In this document: piece by piece, positions 18,378-26,436 of the stretch | Position numbering within the stretch: position 1 is the first letter of the stretch | Layout: every line of letters starts with the position of its first letter | Assembly (NCBI RefSeq): GCF_001425625.1 | Contig: NZ_LMCP01000008.1 | Coordinates: forward strand, 1 to 64,000 | Direction: 5' to 3' | DNA: 64,000 nucleotides | Origin: Mesorhizobium sp. Root102 | Lineage (GTDB): Bacteria; Pseudomonadota; Alphaproteobacteria; Rhizobiales; Rhizobiaceae | Program-made: the position numbers and the translations under genes | The notes under the pieces: generated by a model | Told to the model about the DNA's origin: nothing | What the model saw: the letters and a program-made list of their open reading frames with translations, nothing else | The model's database searches: none

Positions 18378-19375
18378 ATGCTGTTGTCGATTCTGTCGTG
18401 GCTGCTGGCCGTTCTTCTGTTGCTGGCAGTCCTGGGGATCGCCAGTCTGGTGCTGGCGACGCTGTGGATCGCAGCCAACGCCGAAAGGCTGGTGCCGCCG
18501 GTCGGAAAGTTCCTCGAGATCGGCGGCAACCGCATCCATTATGTCGATCAGGGTGAGGGGCGGCCGATCGTCTTCGTGCATGGGCTTGGCGCTCAGCTCC
18601 ATCATTTCCGGCACACTCTGTTCGGACGATTCGGCCCGGGCTACCGGCTGATCGCGCTCGACCGACCTGGGGCGGGCTATTCGGCGCGCGCCAGCGGCGC
18701 CGCCGGTAGCCTGCCCGAACAGGCCGAGATCGTGCGACGCTTCATCGAAGCGCTTGGGTTGGAAAGGCCGCTGGTGGTCGGTCATTCCCTCGGCGGCGCC
18801 ATCGCGCTGACCTTTGCCGTGGAGCACCCGGACGTGATTTGCGGAATCGCCTTGTTGTCGCCATTGACCCACATGGAAGCCGGTGCGCGCGAAAAGTTGG
18901 GCTCGATCTATATCTCGTCACGCCTATGGCGCCGGATCATGAGCTATACCCTGGCGATACCGACGAGCCTCAGATATGCGCGGCCGACAATGGAATTCGT
19001 CTTCGCGCCGCAGGCTTTTCCTGCCGACTACATGGTCGACGGAGGTGGATGCTAGGGCTGAGGCCAGCCCACTTCTACGCCACGTCCTCCGATGTCGTGG
19101 CAGTCGAACAAGATCTCGGCCGCATCGAGGGTCGCTATGGCGAGATCGCCATGCCGGCCGGCATTCTTTTCGGAACGGCTGATCGCGTTATCGATATCCG
19201 CACGCACGGCGAGCCCATGCAGAACAAGATCGAAAGGCTCGATTTCGAATCTGTCGACGGCCTCGGACACATGCCGCAATTCAACGAGCCGGAACGGGTC
19301 ATTGCGTTCATCCAGCGCGTTGCGGCCCGTGCTTTCCGATCCGACATCAACCCGGCTTCACAACAATTTCAATGA
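18378..19375 (+). pseudogene. Alpha/beta hydrolase disrupted by a one-base frameshift
   Basis: The first frame runs from ATG 18378 with an N-terminal membrane anchor, then IVFVHGLGAQLHHFRHTLF and the nucleophile motif VVGHSLGGAIALTFA. It ends at TAG 19055 after DYMVDGGGC. The C-terminal half, including TADRVIDIRTHGEP and GLGHMPQFNEPERVIAFIQ, which carries the catalytic Asp and His, continues in another frame from about 19048 to 19375. Deleting one base near 19047 (GAC GGA GGT GGx ATG CTA GGG) would reconnect them. Either the gene is truncated or the sequence has an error. It is the first of three broken genes in 2.4 kb. Confidence 0.75.
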
Positions 19376-19442
19376 ACCATTCGGCTTACTGGCGGGTTTT
19401 ATCCGTGTCGCACCCAAGGCGGCCAAGACACGGAGTAATTCA

Positions 19443-19705
19443 ATGTACAGGAAACTTCTCGCAGCATCCGTTCTGACGATCGGTCTCGCCACATCGGCGA
19501 TGGCGCGGTCGTCCATCACAACTGGCTTTTCGGCAATGCGGCCTCATCGTCCGTGGACACTACCACGACCGGTAGCATCAATGGCGACACCTCCGGGCTG
19601 AACACCCTCGGCAATAGTGGCGCGGTCGGACCCTGCGCCTCCAACACCGCCGGTCCCGATGCGAATGCTCAGGGGAACGTCAACGACCAGTACTGCGGCA
19701 AATAG
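19443..19705 (+). pseudogene. Small secreted protein with a frameshift after the signal peptide
   Basis: The first frame encodes MYRKLLAASVLTIGLATSAMA, a clear signal peptide. The same frame then loses character and stops near 19601. In the next frame, from about 19511, an intact tail reads VVHHNWLFGNAASSSVD... and ends DQYCGK at 19703-19705; it is rich in Gly, Asn and Thr like short rhizobial secreted proteins. A single missing base in GCGCGGTCG explains it. I do not recognise the family. Two same-sign frameshifts within 500 bp raise the chance of local sequence error. Confidence 0.55.
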
Positions 19706-19776
19706 TCAGCGCAGGCTTCTGCCGCCGCGAGACGTCCTTCTCTCCGGGCGTCCGCGGTCGGCTCCCTGAAGAAGGG

Positions 19777-20016
19777 TCAGTCGGAAATCTCTGTCTGCGG
19801 CCGATCCCGGCCATCGGCCAGTTCTTCATGCCATTTGCCTTCGGAGTCCTCGTACTGGATGCCGTCCGTGGCTCCGGCGACCTGCTGCTCGGCCGAGGCG
19901 ATTTCGGCGGCGCGCAAGGCGTCCTGGTGGGTGGGAAACGTCTCCGAGAAGGTCTCTCCGACCTTGTAGGCCCAGCCGCCGTCATGCTCGACGATCTTGT
20001 AAGTCAGCTTCGCCAT
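19777..20016 (-). CDS. DUF2188-domain protein
   Basis: The 79-residue protein starts MAKLTYKIVEHDGGWAYKVG and continues with ETFPTHQDALRAAEIASAEQ, the form of DUF2188 proteins: a short beta hairpin and helix of unknown function, frequent in rhizobia. The ATG at 20016 is preceded by a strong AACTGGAGGT ribosome site, which favours it over an upstream in-frame start at 20049. A 30-bp gap separates it from the DUF982 gene on the same strand. Confidence 0.8.
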   Translation of the reverse strand: MAKLTYKIVEHDGGWAYKVGETFSETFPTHQDALRAAEIASAEQQVAGATDGIQYEDSEGKWHEELADGRDRPQTEISD

Positions 20017-20045
20017 GAAAACCTCCAGTTGAAAGGTCGGTCTGC

Positions 20046-20324
20046 TCAATGCAGCCGGTCGTCGGGCAGTCTGTCGTCGGGCACCAGCACTTCCGACTCC
20101 TTGGCGGCTTCAATCAGTGCCCGGCGCGCATCTGCGGTCGAACGATAACCTTCCAGTACTTTGAGGCAAGTGTCGAGGGCATCACGATGGCGCGGGCCGC
20201 GATTGAGCGGCCACACGGTCATCAGGCACTCCGCCGCCTCCTGGGCGCTGCGGATATGGCGATATTTGCCGACGTGGCCAAGTTCGACGACGACCGGCAC
20301 TTCAAAAGGTTTGTTGTCCATCAT
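20046..20324 (-). CDS. DUF982-family protein
   Basis: The 92-residue protein from ATG 20324 contains FEVPVVVELGHVGKYRHIRSAQEAAECL, the characteristic beginning of DUF982, a rhizobial-specific family of unknown function found in many paralogous copies. The C-terminus ends with a short duplication, DDRLPDDRLH. A second ATG at 20321 would remove one residue. Probably co-transcribed with the DUF2188 gene downstream. Confidence 0.82.
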   Translation of the reverse strand: MMDNKPFEVPVVVELGHVGKYRHIRSAQEAAECLMTVWPLNRGPRHRDALDTCLKVLEGYRSTADARRALIEAAKESEVLVPDDRLPDDRLH

Positions 20325-20384
20325 GGCCGCAACGCAAAGCAGCCAATTTGGTTGCAACCATGGCCTTCAGCCTGCGCCCAAAAG

Positions 20385-20469
20385 TCGCGTCGCGTTTGGG
20401 ACGCGCCTTAGGCCTTTGCTTGATGCATGTCGTTATCCCAAAACCGGATCCACTTTTGGGCGACATGCA
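20385..20469. repeat. Compound palindromic repeat, copy 2 of 5
   Basis: The second module is nearly perfect: ATGCATGTCG at 20423-20432 and CGACATGCA at 20461-20469, enclosing TATCCCAAAACCG and CACTTTTGGG. A degraded first module (TCGCGTCGCGT / ACGCGCC) lies at 20385-20408. It overlaps the 3' end of the SH3-domain pseudogene, whose last codons are read from it. Confidence 0.85.
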
Positions 20470-20794
20470 CGGGCGTCTCAGTCGCCGCAATCGTTACGCA
20501 GCCAGCGTGCGTTTGCCAGCCGGTCCGGCCGCCGATTTCGACCTGATACCAGTTGCCGCGTCGGTCGAAGATCTCGGTACGATCGCCGTTGAACAACTGC
20601 CCGATCATTCGCGACGACGAGTTCGGCCGTGTCCGCACTGCAAGAAAGCCGCTGCCGGTCGCCGGATTTTAGCGGCCGGACAGGCCGTGCACCGTGCCCT
20701 CGCAATATTGCGCGCCGGCCGGCGTCGATGTGCCGACCCAAAGTCCGGCCACAACGGTCAGCGCTGCAACCGGCAAGAATGCCCTGAACGACAT
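20408..20794 (-). pseudogene. Secreted bacterial SH3-domain protein with an internal stop
   Basis: Reading from ATG 20794 gives a signal peptide (MSFRAFLPVAALTVVAG) and then CEGTVHGLSGR, a TAA at 20671-20669 (codon 42), and in the same frame NPATGSGFLAVRTRPNSSS, followed by GNWYQVEIGGRTGWQT, a typical SH3_3 domain. Tyrosine is usual at the position of the stop, so a TAT or TAC to TAA change would explain it. The last 22 or so codons come from the palindromic repeat at 20423-20469. An internal start at 20638 could still give a 76-residue fragment with half the domain. Confidence 0.7.
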
Positions 20795-20930
20795 GGTTTC
20801 CTCCCAAGCCCGGCCGCGCCCGCCGCAGCCTCACCCAACGTAACAGGTTGCGGACAGAGTTGAAGCGAAGCCGTGGCAAACTATCCAGGCGAGAAGGCAG
20901 CACTGCGCCGGTATGCGGAGAACGCGCCGA

Positions 20931-22034
20931 TCAGCCCGCCGCCTTCATCCAGTGCTGCATCGTGGTCACCGAACGGGCAAGCTGCGGCGCCGGGTGGATT
21001 GTCTCGCTGAACGTCGCCGCCGCTCGCCACCCCCAGCGCGGATCGGCCAGGAAGGCGCGCGCCAGCGCCACCATGTCGGCGCGGCCCTCAGTGAGGATCG
21101 CTTCGGCCTGCTTCGGGTCGTCGATCAGGCCGACCGCACGGGTCGGAATATCGGCACCCTTGCGCACGGCTTCCGCCAAATGCACCTGGTAGCCCGGACC
21201 GGTGGGCAATTTTTGCAACGGTGAATTGCCGCCGCTCGAGCAGCAGAGATAGGCGACGCCTACGGCCTTGAGTGCTTTCGCGACTTCGATCGCGTCCTCG
21301 ACGTCGAAGCCGCCATCGACCCAATCCTTCACCGACAGCCGCGCACCGAGCATCAGCCTTGGCGTTGCCTTCCGCACCGCCTTGGCGATCTCGACGACAA
21401 GACGCATGCGGTTTTCCAGCGAGCCACCCCAACGGTCCGTGCGCTGGTTGGACAATGGCGACAGGAACTGGAAGATCAGATAGCCGTGTGCGGCATGCAG
21501 TTCGAGGAAATCGAAGCCGGCGCGTTCGGCCCGCCTTGCCGCCTCGGCAAAGCGTTCGATGAGCTGCAGGATCTCCTCGTCCTCCAGCGCGTGTGGTACG
21601 TTCCAGCCGGTGTCGTAGGCGATGGCCGAGGCCGACACGGTCTGCCAGGGATCCTCGTTTGGCTGCAGCGGTCCGCCGCCCTCCCACGGCTTGCGGTTCG
21701 AGGCCTTGCGGCCGGCATGGGCAAGCTGGGAGCCGAATTTCGTGCCGGGTGCGGCGACGCGTCTTGCCGCATCGAGCGTCCGACGGGCAGCGGCCTCATT
21801 GTCTTCGGAATAGAGGCCGAGGCAGCCATGCGTGATGCGCCCGCGCCGCTCGACATCAGTCATCTCGACCGTGACCATGCCGGCGCCTGACATGGCAAGG
21901 TTCATCCAGTGATAGAGGTGCCAGTCGCTGGCCGAGCCGTCTTCGGCCGAATATTGGCACATCGGCGCGACCGCTATGCGGTTGGGGAAGGTGAGGCCGT
22001 CGAGGGTGATCGGCTGGAAAAGCGATGTTGTCAT
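20931..22034 (-). CDS. NADH:flavin oxidoreductase, old yellow enzyme (YqjM-like)
   Basis: The 367-residue FMN protein reduces activated alkenes with NAD(P)H. It opens SLFQPITLDGLTFPNRIAVAPMCQYSAEDG, with the cysteine and tyrosine characteristic of the YqjM subclass, and contains GSQLAHAGRKAS, then FDFLELHAAHGYLIFQFLSP, the substrate-binding and FMN residues. The phosphate-binding end is VALARAFLADPRWGWRAA. ATG 22034 matches the family, although the frame is open much farther upstream. Divergent from nudK, 141 bp apart. The natural substrate is not evident. Confidence 0.93.
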   Translation of the reverse strand: MTTSLFQPITLDGLTFPNRIAVAPMCQYSAEDGSASDWHLYHWMNLAMSGAGMVTVEMTDVERRGRITHGCLGLYSEDNEAAARRTLDAARRVAAPGTKFGSQLAHAGRKASNRKPWEGGGPLQPNEDPWQTVSASAIAYDTGWNVPHALEDEEILQLIERFAEAARRAERAGFDFLELHAAHGYLIFQFLSPLSNQRTDRWGGSLENRMRLVVEIAKAVRKATPRLMLGARLSVKDWVDGGFDVEDAIEVAKALKAVGVAYLCCSSGGNSPLQKLPTGPGYQVHLAEAVRKGADIPTRAVGLIDDPKQAEAILTEGRADMVALARAFLADPRWGWRAAATFSETIHPAPQLARSVTTMQHWMKAAG

Positions 22035-22175
22035 GAAATGGGGCTCCGGGAGAGATAAGCCTTTATCTAGGTAGTGGATCGGAAGCGCGCCACACACGAG
22101 ACGGTGAAGGGTTTTTTGGACCAATTGCCTGCATTGCGCAAATGCCGGTTCGCGGCTACGCCTCGGCCGGGTGGC

Positions 22176-22781
22176 ATGGAGACCACGATGGAAGATCGCA
22201 TTCGCATCCGTTCGGAAGAGATACTCTCTGACGACTGGGCCGTCCTGAAGAAGACCGTCCTCGACTACCGCCGGCGTGACGGAGAGTGGGAGACGCAGGT
22301 GCGCCAGACCTATGATCGCGGCGACGGCGCGGTGATCCTGCCTTACGATCCCTCGCGTTCGACCGTGCTTCTGGTGCGCCAGTTCCGCTATCCCGCCTAC
22401 GTCACCGGCCACCGCGAGCCGCTGATCGAGGCCTGTGCGGGGCTGCTCGACGAAAACGATCCGGAAACTTGCATCCGCAAGGAGGCGGAGGAAGAGCTCG
22501 GCTACCGGCTGCAGAACGTCGAGCGGCTGTTTTCGCCCTATATGAGCCCGGGCAGCGTCACCGAGCGGCTCTGGTTCTTCATCGCCCGCTATTCGGCCGC
22601 CGATCGCATCTCGGCCGGCGGTGGCGCGCCGGAAGAGGGCGAGGACATCGAGGTGCTGGAGATGCCGCTCGACGAAGCGCTGGCCGGCATTGCCGACGGT
22701 CGTATCATCGATGCCAAGACCATCATCCTGATCCAGCATCTGAAGCTGAACCCGATCGCTTGCTTGACCCTCGGCGGCTAG
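22176..22781 (+). CDS. nudK: NudK-like Nudix hydrolase (GDP-mannose pyrophosphatase family)
   Basis: The 201-residue protein is close in layout to E. coli NudK: VLLVRQFRYPAYVTGHREPLIEACAGLLDENDPETCIRKEAEEELGY contains the Nudix box, then LFSPYMSPGSVTERLWFF and GEDIEVLEMPLDEAL follow. NudK cleaves GDP-mannose and ADP-ribose-type substrates. ATG 22176 (METTMED) or 22188 (MEDRIRI) is the likely start; an in-frame stretch to 22074 has no family match. Divergent from the old yellow enzyme. Confidence 0.88.
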   Translation: METTMEDRIRIRSEEILSDDWAVLKKTVLDYRRRDGEWETQVRQTYDRGDGAVILPYDPSRSTVLLVRQFRYPAYVTGHREPLIEACAGLLDENDPETCIRKEAEEELGYRLQNVERLFSPYMSPGSVTERLWFFIARYSAADRISAGGGAPEEGEDIEVLEMPLDEALAGIADGRIIDAKTIILIQHLKLNPIACLTLGG

Positions 22782-23003
22782 CCGGCGCCTTGCCTGCATC
22801 GGAGCGCTGGAAAATAAGTGCCATCAAAGCAGGCCACGGAGCGAGGGCGCTTCTCCAGGGCAAAACAAGCCGAGGCGGGCAATCGGCTTTGCGTTTTGGG
22901 AACCATTTTAGTGATAGCTAAATTGAATCGTGGTTTTGCGAGTCAGGATGCGTTTGAAGTTCGTCAAACGTTCACTGCTGGATTTTACGGGAAGAATAAC
23001 ACC

Positions 23004-23261
23004 ATGACCCCCATTGATCCGCCAATGGAGCGACGCTCTCACGCTCGTGGGATTGTCCTGAAGGATGCGACCATCATCACGGACGATGCGAAGATCGGTT
23101 GCTCTGTTAGAAATCAACACGCTCATGGTGCGGAATTGCGGGTGAACCCCGGCGTCACAATTCCCGACCGTTTCGTCCTGCAAGTACCTGAAGATGACGC
23201 CAGCTATCGAGCTGTGGTGAGGTGGCGAAGGCGTGAGCGCCTTGGCATTCAAATATATTGA
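23004..23261 (+). CDS. Small single-domain PilZ protein
   Basis: The 85-residue protein is a PilZ domain with the c-di-GMP binding motif ERRSHARG near residue 9 and the downstream VGCSVRNQ-like stretch (IGCSVRNQHAHGAELR), ending YRAVVRWRRRERLGIQIY. It is a paralogue of the protein at 14618 (same order and several identical blocks). The usual second motif (D/NxSxxG) is replaced by NQHAHGAE, so binding mode may differ. GGGAAG lies about 9 nt before the ATG. The next gene follows after 13 bp. Confidence 0.8.
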   Translation: MTPIDPPMERRSHARGIVLKDATIITDDAKIGCSVRNQHAHGAELRVNPGVTIPDRFVLQVPEDDASYRAVVRWRRRERLGIQIY

Positions 23262-23274
23262 GTTGGGAGGTCGC

Positions 23275-23484
23275 GTGCCTATTCGGAGAAAAGCAACGGA
23301 AGCCGGGATTTTTGATCCATCCGAACTGGCCTTGTTGGGGCGCGTTTTTGAGCAACTCAGGCTCAACAGCCAATCGACTGAAGCGCGCAATGCGCTCGCG
23401 TCTCGGATCATCGCAAACTACATGGCCGGCGTGACTGATGAGTTGGAGCTGGTTTCGCTTTCCAGGTACCCCTTGGGCCGCTAG
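23275..23484 (+). CDS. Small hypothetical rhizobial protein
   Basis: The 69-residue protein starts at GTG 23275, preceded by GGGAGG, and its conserved-looking body reads EARNALASRIIANYMAGVTDELELV, a pattern I have seen in rhizobial hypothetical proteins. An upstream in-frame GTG at 23233 inside the PilZ gene would add 14 residues. It is probably co-transcribed with the PilZ gene. The stop codon is the first three bases of a palindromic repeat. Function unknown. Confidence 0.6.
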   Translation: MPIRRKATEAGIFDPSELALLGRVFEQLRLNSQSTEARNALASRIIANYMAGVTDELELVSLSRYPLGR

Positions 23485-23586
23485 AGCAGCTCACCGTTTC
23501 ACGGAAACGACGAACCGCTCTATCTCCTTGTTTTGACACAATTCCGGACGGAAAACCGTTTCACACTTTTCCTGGAATTGCTCTGA
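23482..23586. repeat. Two-stem intergenic repeat of a second family
   Basis: The first stem pairs TAGAGCAG (23482-23489) with CCGCTCTA, with an inner perfect hairpin CGTTTC-AC-GGAAACG. The second stem pairs CAATTCCGGACGGAAAA with TTTTCCTGGAATTG up to 23580. This wording differs from the ATGCATGTCG family. Such GAGC-AATTCC double hairpins are common at gene ends in rhizobia, from memory. It begins on the stop codon of the gene at 23275. Confidence 0.75.
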
Positions 23587-23678
23587 GGCCGGCAGGACTT
23601 CAGTCGTAATTGAGCTGTATCTAATACACATATACGCTGGTCGGTGCGGGGCAAGATCCCACACCAAGCCTACCCGCA

Positions 23679-23731
23679 ACGGCCCGGCACGACCCCAACG
23701 TCCCCCGACTGCGAGCGTGCCGGGCCGTTTG
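23679..23731 (+). terminator. 13-bp perfect stem-loop, terminator-like
   Basis: ACGGCCCGGCACG (23679-23691) and CGTGCCGGGCCGT (23716-23728) form a perfect 13-bp stem with a 24-nt loop and TTTGTT after it. The upstream 95 bp contains no gene. It could end a short RNA or the PilZ transcript. The stretch between 23587 and 23861 holds nothing else that I can support. Confidence 0.45.
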
Positions 23732-23861
23732 TTACGCGGCGCGCGGCCATATGGCGTGTGTTCCTTCGGTTCGGCCCGTCTGCCGATGATTTTGATTTAG
23801 AGCAATGCTGCTTCGGGTTGTCGACCGTAGAAAGTCGGCTACAACCGTAGGGGACTTGGAC

Positions 23862-24224
23862 ATGACTTTTCATGCAACGACCAGACGCACCATGCTCGGC
23901 GCGGTCGTATCCATTCCGGCAATAGGAACCGCTGCAGTGGAAAGGGCTTCTGCCGCAAACCTGAACGAAAGCCCGATCCTGGCAAGCTTTCGCCGTTGGA
24001 AGGCGCTCAGGGAATCGATCTCCTTTGACATTTCCGACAATGAACTGGTTCGCTTGCATGCTGACATGTCCAGCATCGTGGAAACCATGCTCGCAACCCC
24101 GGCCACGACCACCCATGAGTTCGCGGCGCAGTTCATGGTCGTTTGTAGCGGCGAGGAGATCGAATATCGGCGGGCCGCCCGCGAGCTCTATGCTCACGCG
24201 CAAACCCTTGTCGGTATGGCGTGA
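23862..24224 (+). CDS. Hypothetical exported protein
   Basis: The 120-residue protein begins MTFHATTRRTMLGAVVSIPAIG, a twin-arginine-like signal sequence with cleavage near ASA/NLN. The mature part is a helical body (ESPILASFRRWKALRESISFDI, then AARELYAHAQTLV) without known motifs. ATG 23862 is chosen because the signal begins there; the open frame starts farther upstream. Not a family I recognise. It ends 127 bp before tRNA-Leu. Confidence 0.55.
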   Translation: MTFHATTRRTMLGAVVSIPAIGTAAVERASAANLNESPILASFRRWKALRESISFDISDNELVRLHADMSSIVETMLATPATTTHEFAAQFMVVCSGEEIEYRRAARELYAHAQTLVGMA

Positions 24225-24350
24225 CTGTGACCAGGATACCGGCGTTGCCCCTTCAGTTCATGGTGTCGCGACGCCTGACATTTGATGGCTGCGCTTGGAA
24301 TGACGCCGTTTCCGGCTGGTTCAAGCTGAATCTGGCACAAAGCACAGCAG

Positions 24351-24436
24351 TGGTGCGGACGACGGGAATCGAACCCGTACGATCAGAGATCGAGGGATTT
24401 TAAGTCCCTTGCGTCTACCAATTCCGCCACGTCCGC
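24351..24436 (-). tRNA. tRNA-Leu (anticodon UAA)
   Basis: Read on the minus strand, GCGGACG pairs with CGTCCGC and encloses GGCGGAATTGGTAGACGC, an anticodon loop with TAA (GACTTAAAATC), a long variable arm (TCGATCTCTGATCG), and GGTTCGATTCC. A CCA end is encoded at 24353-24351. The 86-nt length and the long variable arm confirm leucine. Confidence 0.97.
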
Positions 24437-24655
24437 AGCCAGCCCTTTTCAGACGCCAGACACAGGCCGTCAAGTCGTGTTCATGAGCCTTGGCCGAACG
24501 TGCAAACAGACCGGGCGGCTTGGTGATACTGGCGCGATCACGGAATTATCGGCGCTCGGCGCGCTGGTACGATGCTTGTGTGGTGGATCCGCCAAGGCGT
24601 CGGCCGCGCCAATTCCCCCGAGTCCCGGCCTCCAGCGTGACAACAACGTTCTGGT

Positions 24656-25321
24656 TCAGAACTTGTAGCTCAAATTGATGCCGACCGTGTTCAGCTTCAC
24701 GTCCTGATCGCGATCGTTGAAGGGTTCCGCCACGTCGTAGTGCTCGGAGCCGAAATCATAGTAGCGATACTGCGCGCCGACGACGAACTTGTCGGTCAGC
24801 GCATAGTCGACGCCGGCACCCACGGTCAAGCCGACATTTGTGCGCGTGGTGGCGAACGCCGATCCGGCGATTTGCGACGTTTCGATGCCGGCAAACGCGA
24901 CGCCGCCAATGCCGTAAACCAGCAGGCGATCCACGGCGTAGCCGGCCTTGGCGTTGACGGACCCAAACCACTTGATGTCGGTCCCGAATGTGCTTCCCAG
25001 GCCAGATACGATCGTGCCGTCGATCGAGGAATAGTTGAGGTCGGCCTCGGCGCCGAGCACCGCCTGGTCGAACTGCCACAGGCCGGCGACATGGCCGCCG
25101 ACGAAGCCGCCGTCAATGTCGGGCGAGATTGAAAACGGCGCGCCTTCTGTCGCTGATATATCGGATCGGCCCCAGCCATAGCTGGCCTGCAGGCCAGCAT
25201 AGTAGCCCGTCCAGTCGAAGCCGGGCGCGGTCATCGGCACGTCGACCGTCGGGTCGGCTGCGAAAGCCGGCACGGCCAGAGCGGCGAGGAAACCGGCACT
25301 TGCTACCATCAGGCGATGCAT
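24656..25321 (-). CDS. Outer-membrane beta-barrel porin-like protein (Omp25/31 family)
   Basis: The 221-residue protein starts with a signal peptide cut at VPAFAADP and has the alternating beta-strand pattern of small barrels: FDWTGYYAGLQASYGWG near the N-terminus and GINLSYKF, a terminal phenylalanine, at the end. These match the Rhizobiales Omp25/Omp31/RopB group. It would lie in the outer membrane; the function could be structural or adhesive. It is a single gene 219 bp from tRNA-Leu. Confidence 0.88.
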   Translation of the reverse strand: MHRLMVASAGFLAALAVPAFAADPTVDVPMTAPGFDWTGYYAGLQASYGWGRSDISATEGAPFSISPDIDGGFVGGHVAGLWQFDQAVLGAEADLNYSSIDGTIVSGLGSTFGTDIKWFGSVNAKAGYAVDRLLVYGIGGVAFAGIETSQIAGSAFATTRTNVGLTVGAGVDYALTDKFVVGAQYRYYDFGSEHYDVAEPFNDRDQDVKLNTVGINLSYKF

Positions 25322-25438
25322 CGAACTCCCCGAAATGACAATTCAGAAAGATCCTTGCAGGAAGGATAACCGCAATAGCCTCAAAACGGAATCCCATTGT
25401 TCAACAATCGCAAACCTCCTGTTGCCGCACAGACCCCC

Positions 25439-26290
25439 CTATTTGGCGTCGATGAAGTCCAGCGCCGCCTGGCTATATTCATCCGGCGCTTGCAGCATGG
25501 CGAAATGACTGGCGTTGGGCAGGATGATGAGCTTCGCGCCCGGGATGGCTGAGGCGATGTATTCGGTGTGTTCGCGCTTGATCACCTCATCATGGTCGCC
25601 GGCAACGATGGCCGTCGGCGTGGTTATCTTGGCTAGCTGTTCCTTGGTCCACGCCGGCTCGGTCTCCCACATATGGCTCATCTGCGCCACGAAGGCGTCA
25701 TACTGGTCCGGTGTCTTTGACATCTTCTTGTAGTCGCGGCCGGAGCGGTCGATGTAGGCGGCAAAGGTCTTGTTGATCATCACACCCGGATCGAGGCCAT
25801 CGGTGGTTACGTTGGCGGCTTGCGCAAAGAGCCTTGTCAGCCGCTCCGGATGACGCAGCGCGATGTCGATACCGATAATGCCGCCATCGCTCCAGCCGAC
25901 AAGCGCGGTCTTGTCGATCTTCAGGTGGTCGAGCAGCGCCAGATAGTCCGACGCCATCAAGTCGTAGCCGTAAGGCTGCTCGGTGCGGGTGGAGCGGCCG
26001 TGGCCACGGCTGTCGGCGACTATCACCTTGTGCGTTTTGGAAAGCGTGGCCACCTGGCTGGCCCAGATGTCGGCGTGGCCGAGGCCGCCATGGATGAGCA
26101 GCACCGGCTCGCCCGCGCCGAAAACGGCATAGTACATCTGGATGCCGTTCACCGGCGCATATCCGCTCTGATCAGGTTTGGGCATGGCCGCCGGCTCGGG
26201 CAAGGTCTGCCAACGTTCCTCGGCGGCGGCAAAAGCGGTTGACGCCGCGAACAAGATGACGACGGCGAACGCTTTCCAAAACCGGGTCAT
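25439..26290 (-). CDS. Secreted alpha/beta hydrolase
   Basis: The 283-residue protein starts MTRFWKAFAVVILFAASTAFA (signal peptide to about residue 22). The oxyanion motif is VLLIHGGLGHADIWAS, the nucleophile elbow is GWSDGG (serine of G-x-S-x-G), and PTAIVAGDHDEVIKREHTEYIA plus NASHFAMLQAPDEY carry the catalytic Asp and His. ATG 26290 is preceded by GAGGGAAAC; the open frame extends farther upstream, without homology. It is divergent from ade. Substrate unknown. Confidence 0.9.
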   Translation of the reverse strand: MTRFWKAFAVVILFAASTAFAAAEERWQTLPEPAAMPKPDQSGYAPVNGIQMYYAVFGAGEPVLLIHGGLGHADIWASQVATLSKTHKVIVADSRGHGRSTRTEQPYGYDLMASDYLALLDHLKIDKTALVGWSDGGIIGIDIALRHPERLTRLFAQAANVTTDGLDPGVMINKTFAAYIDRSGRDYKKMSKTPDQYDAFVAQMSHMWETEPAWTKEQLAKITTPTAIVAGDHDEVIKREHTEYIASAIPGAKLIILPNASHFAMLQAPDEYSQAALDFIDAK

Positions 26291-26436
26291 GTTTCCCTCT
26301 TGCGGCTCGGTCCGCAACCAGCATCGCGTTTTAGCCGGATAAGTCAACAAGCCCGGCCTGCCGCCGGATGTCGGACCGACGGCTCTGGCGGCACCCGCCT
26401 ACATTTGCGACACTGGCCGCAACCGAGGAATCGCCA

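Noticed and set aside
24351..24436. tRNA-Leu as an attachment site for an island
   Set aside because: No integrase, no direct repeat of the tRNA 3' end, and the flanking genes look chromosomal.
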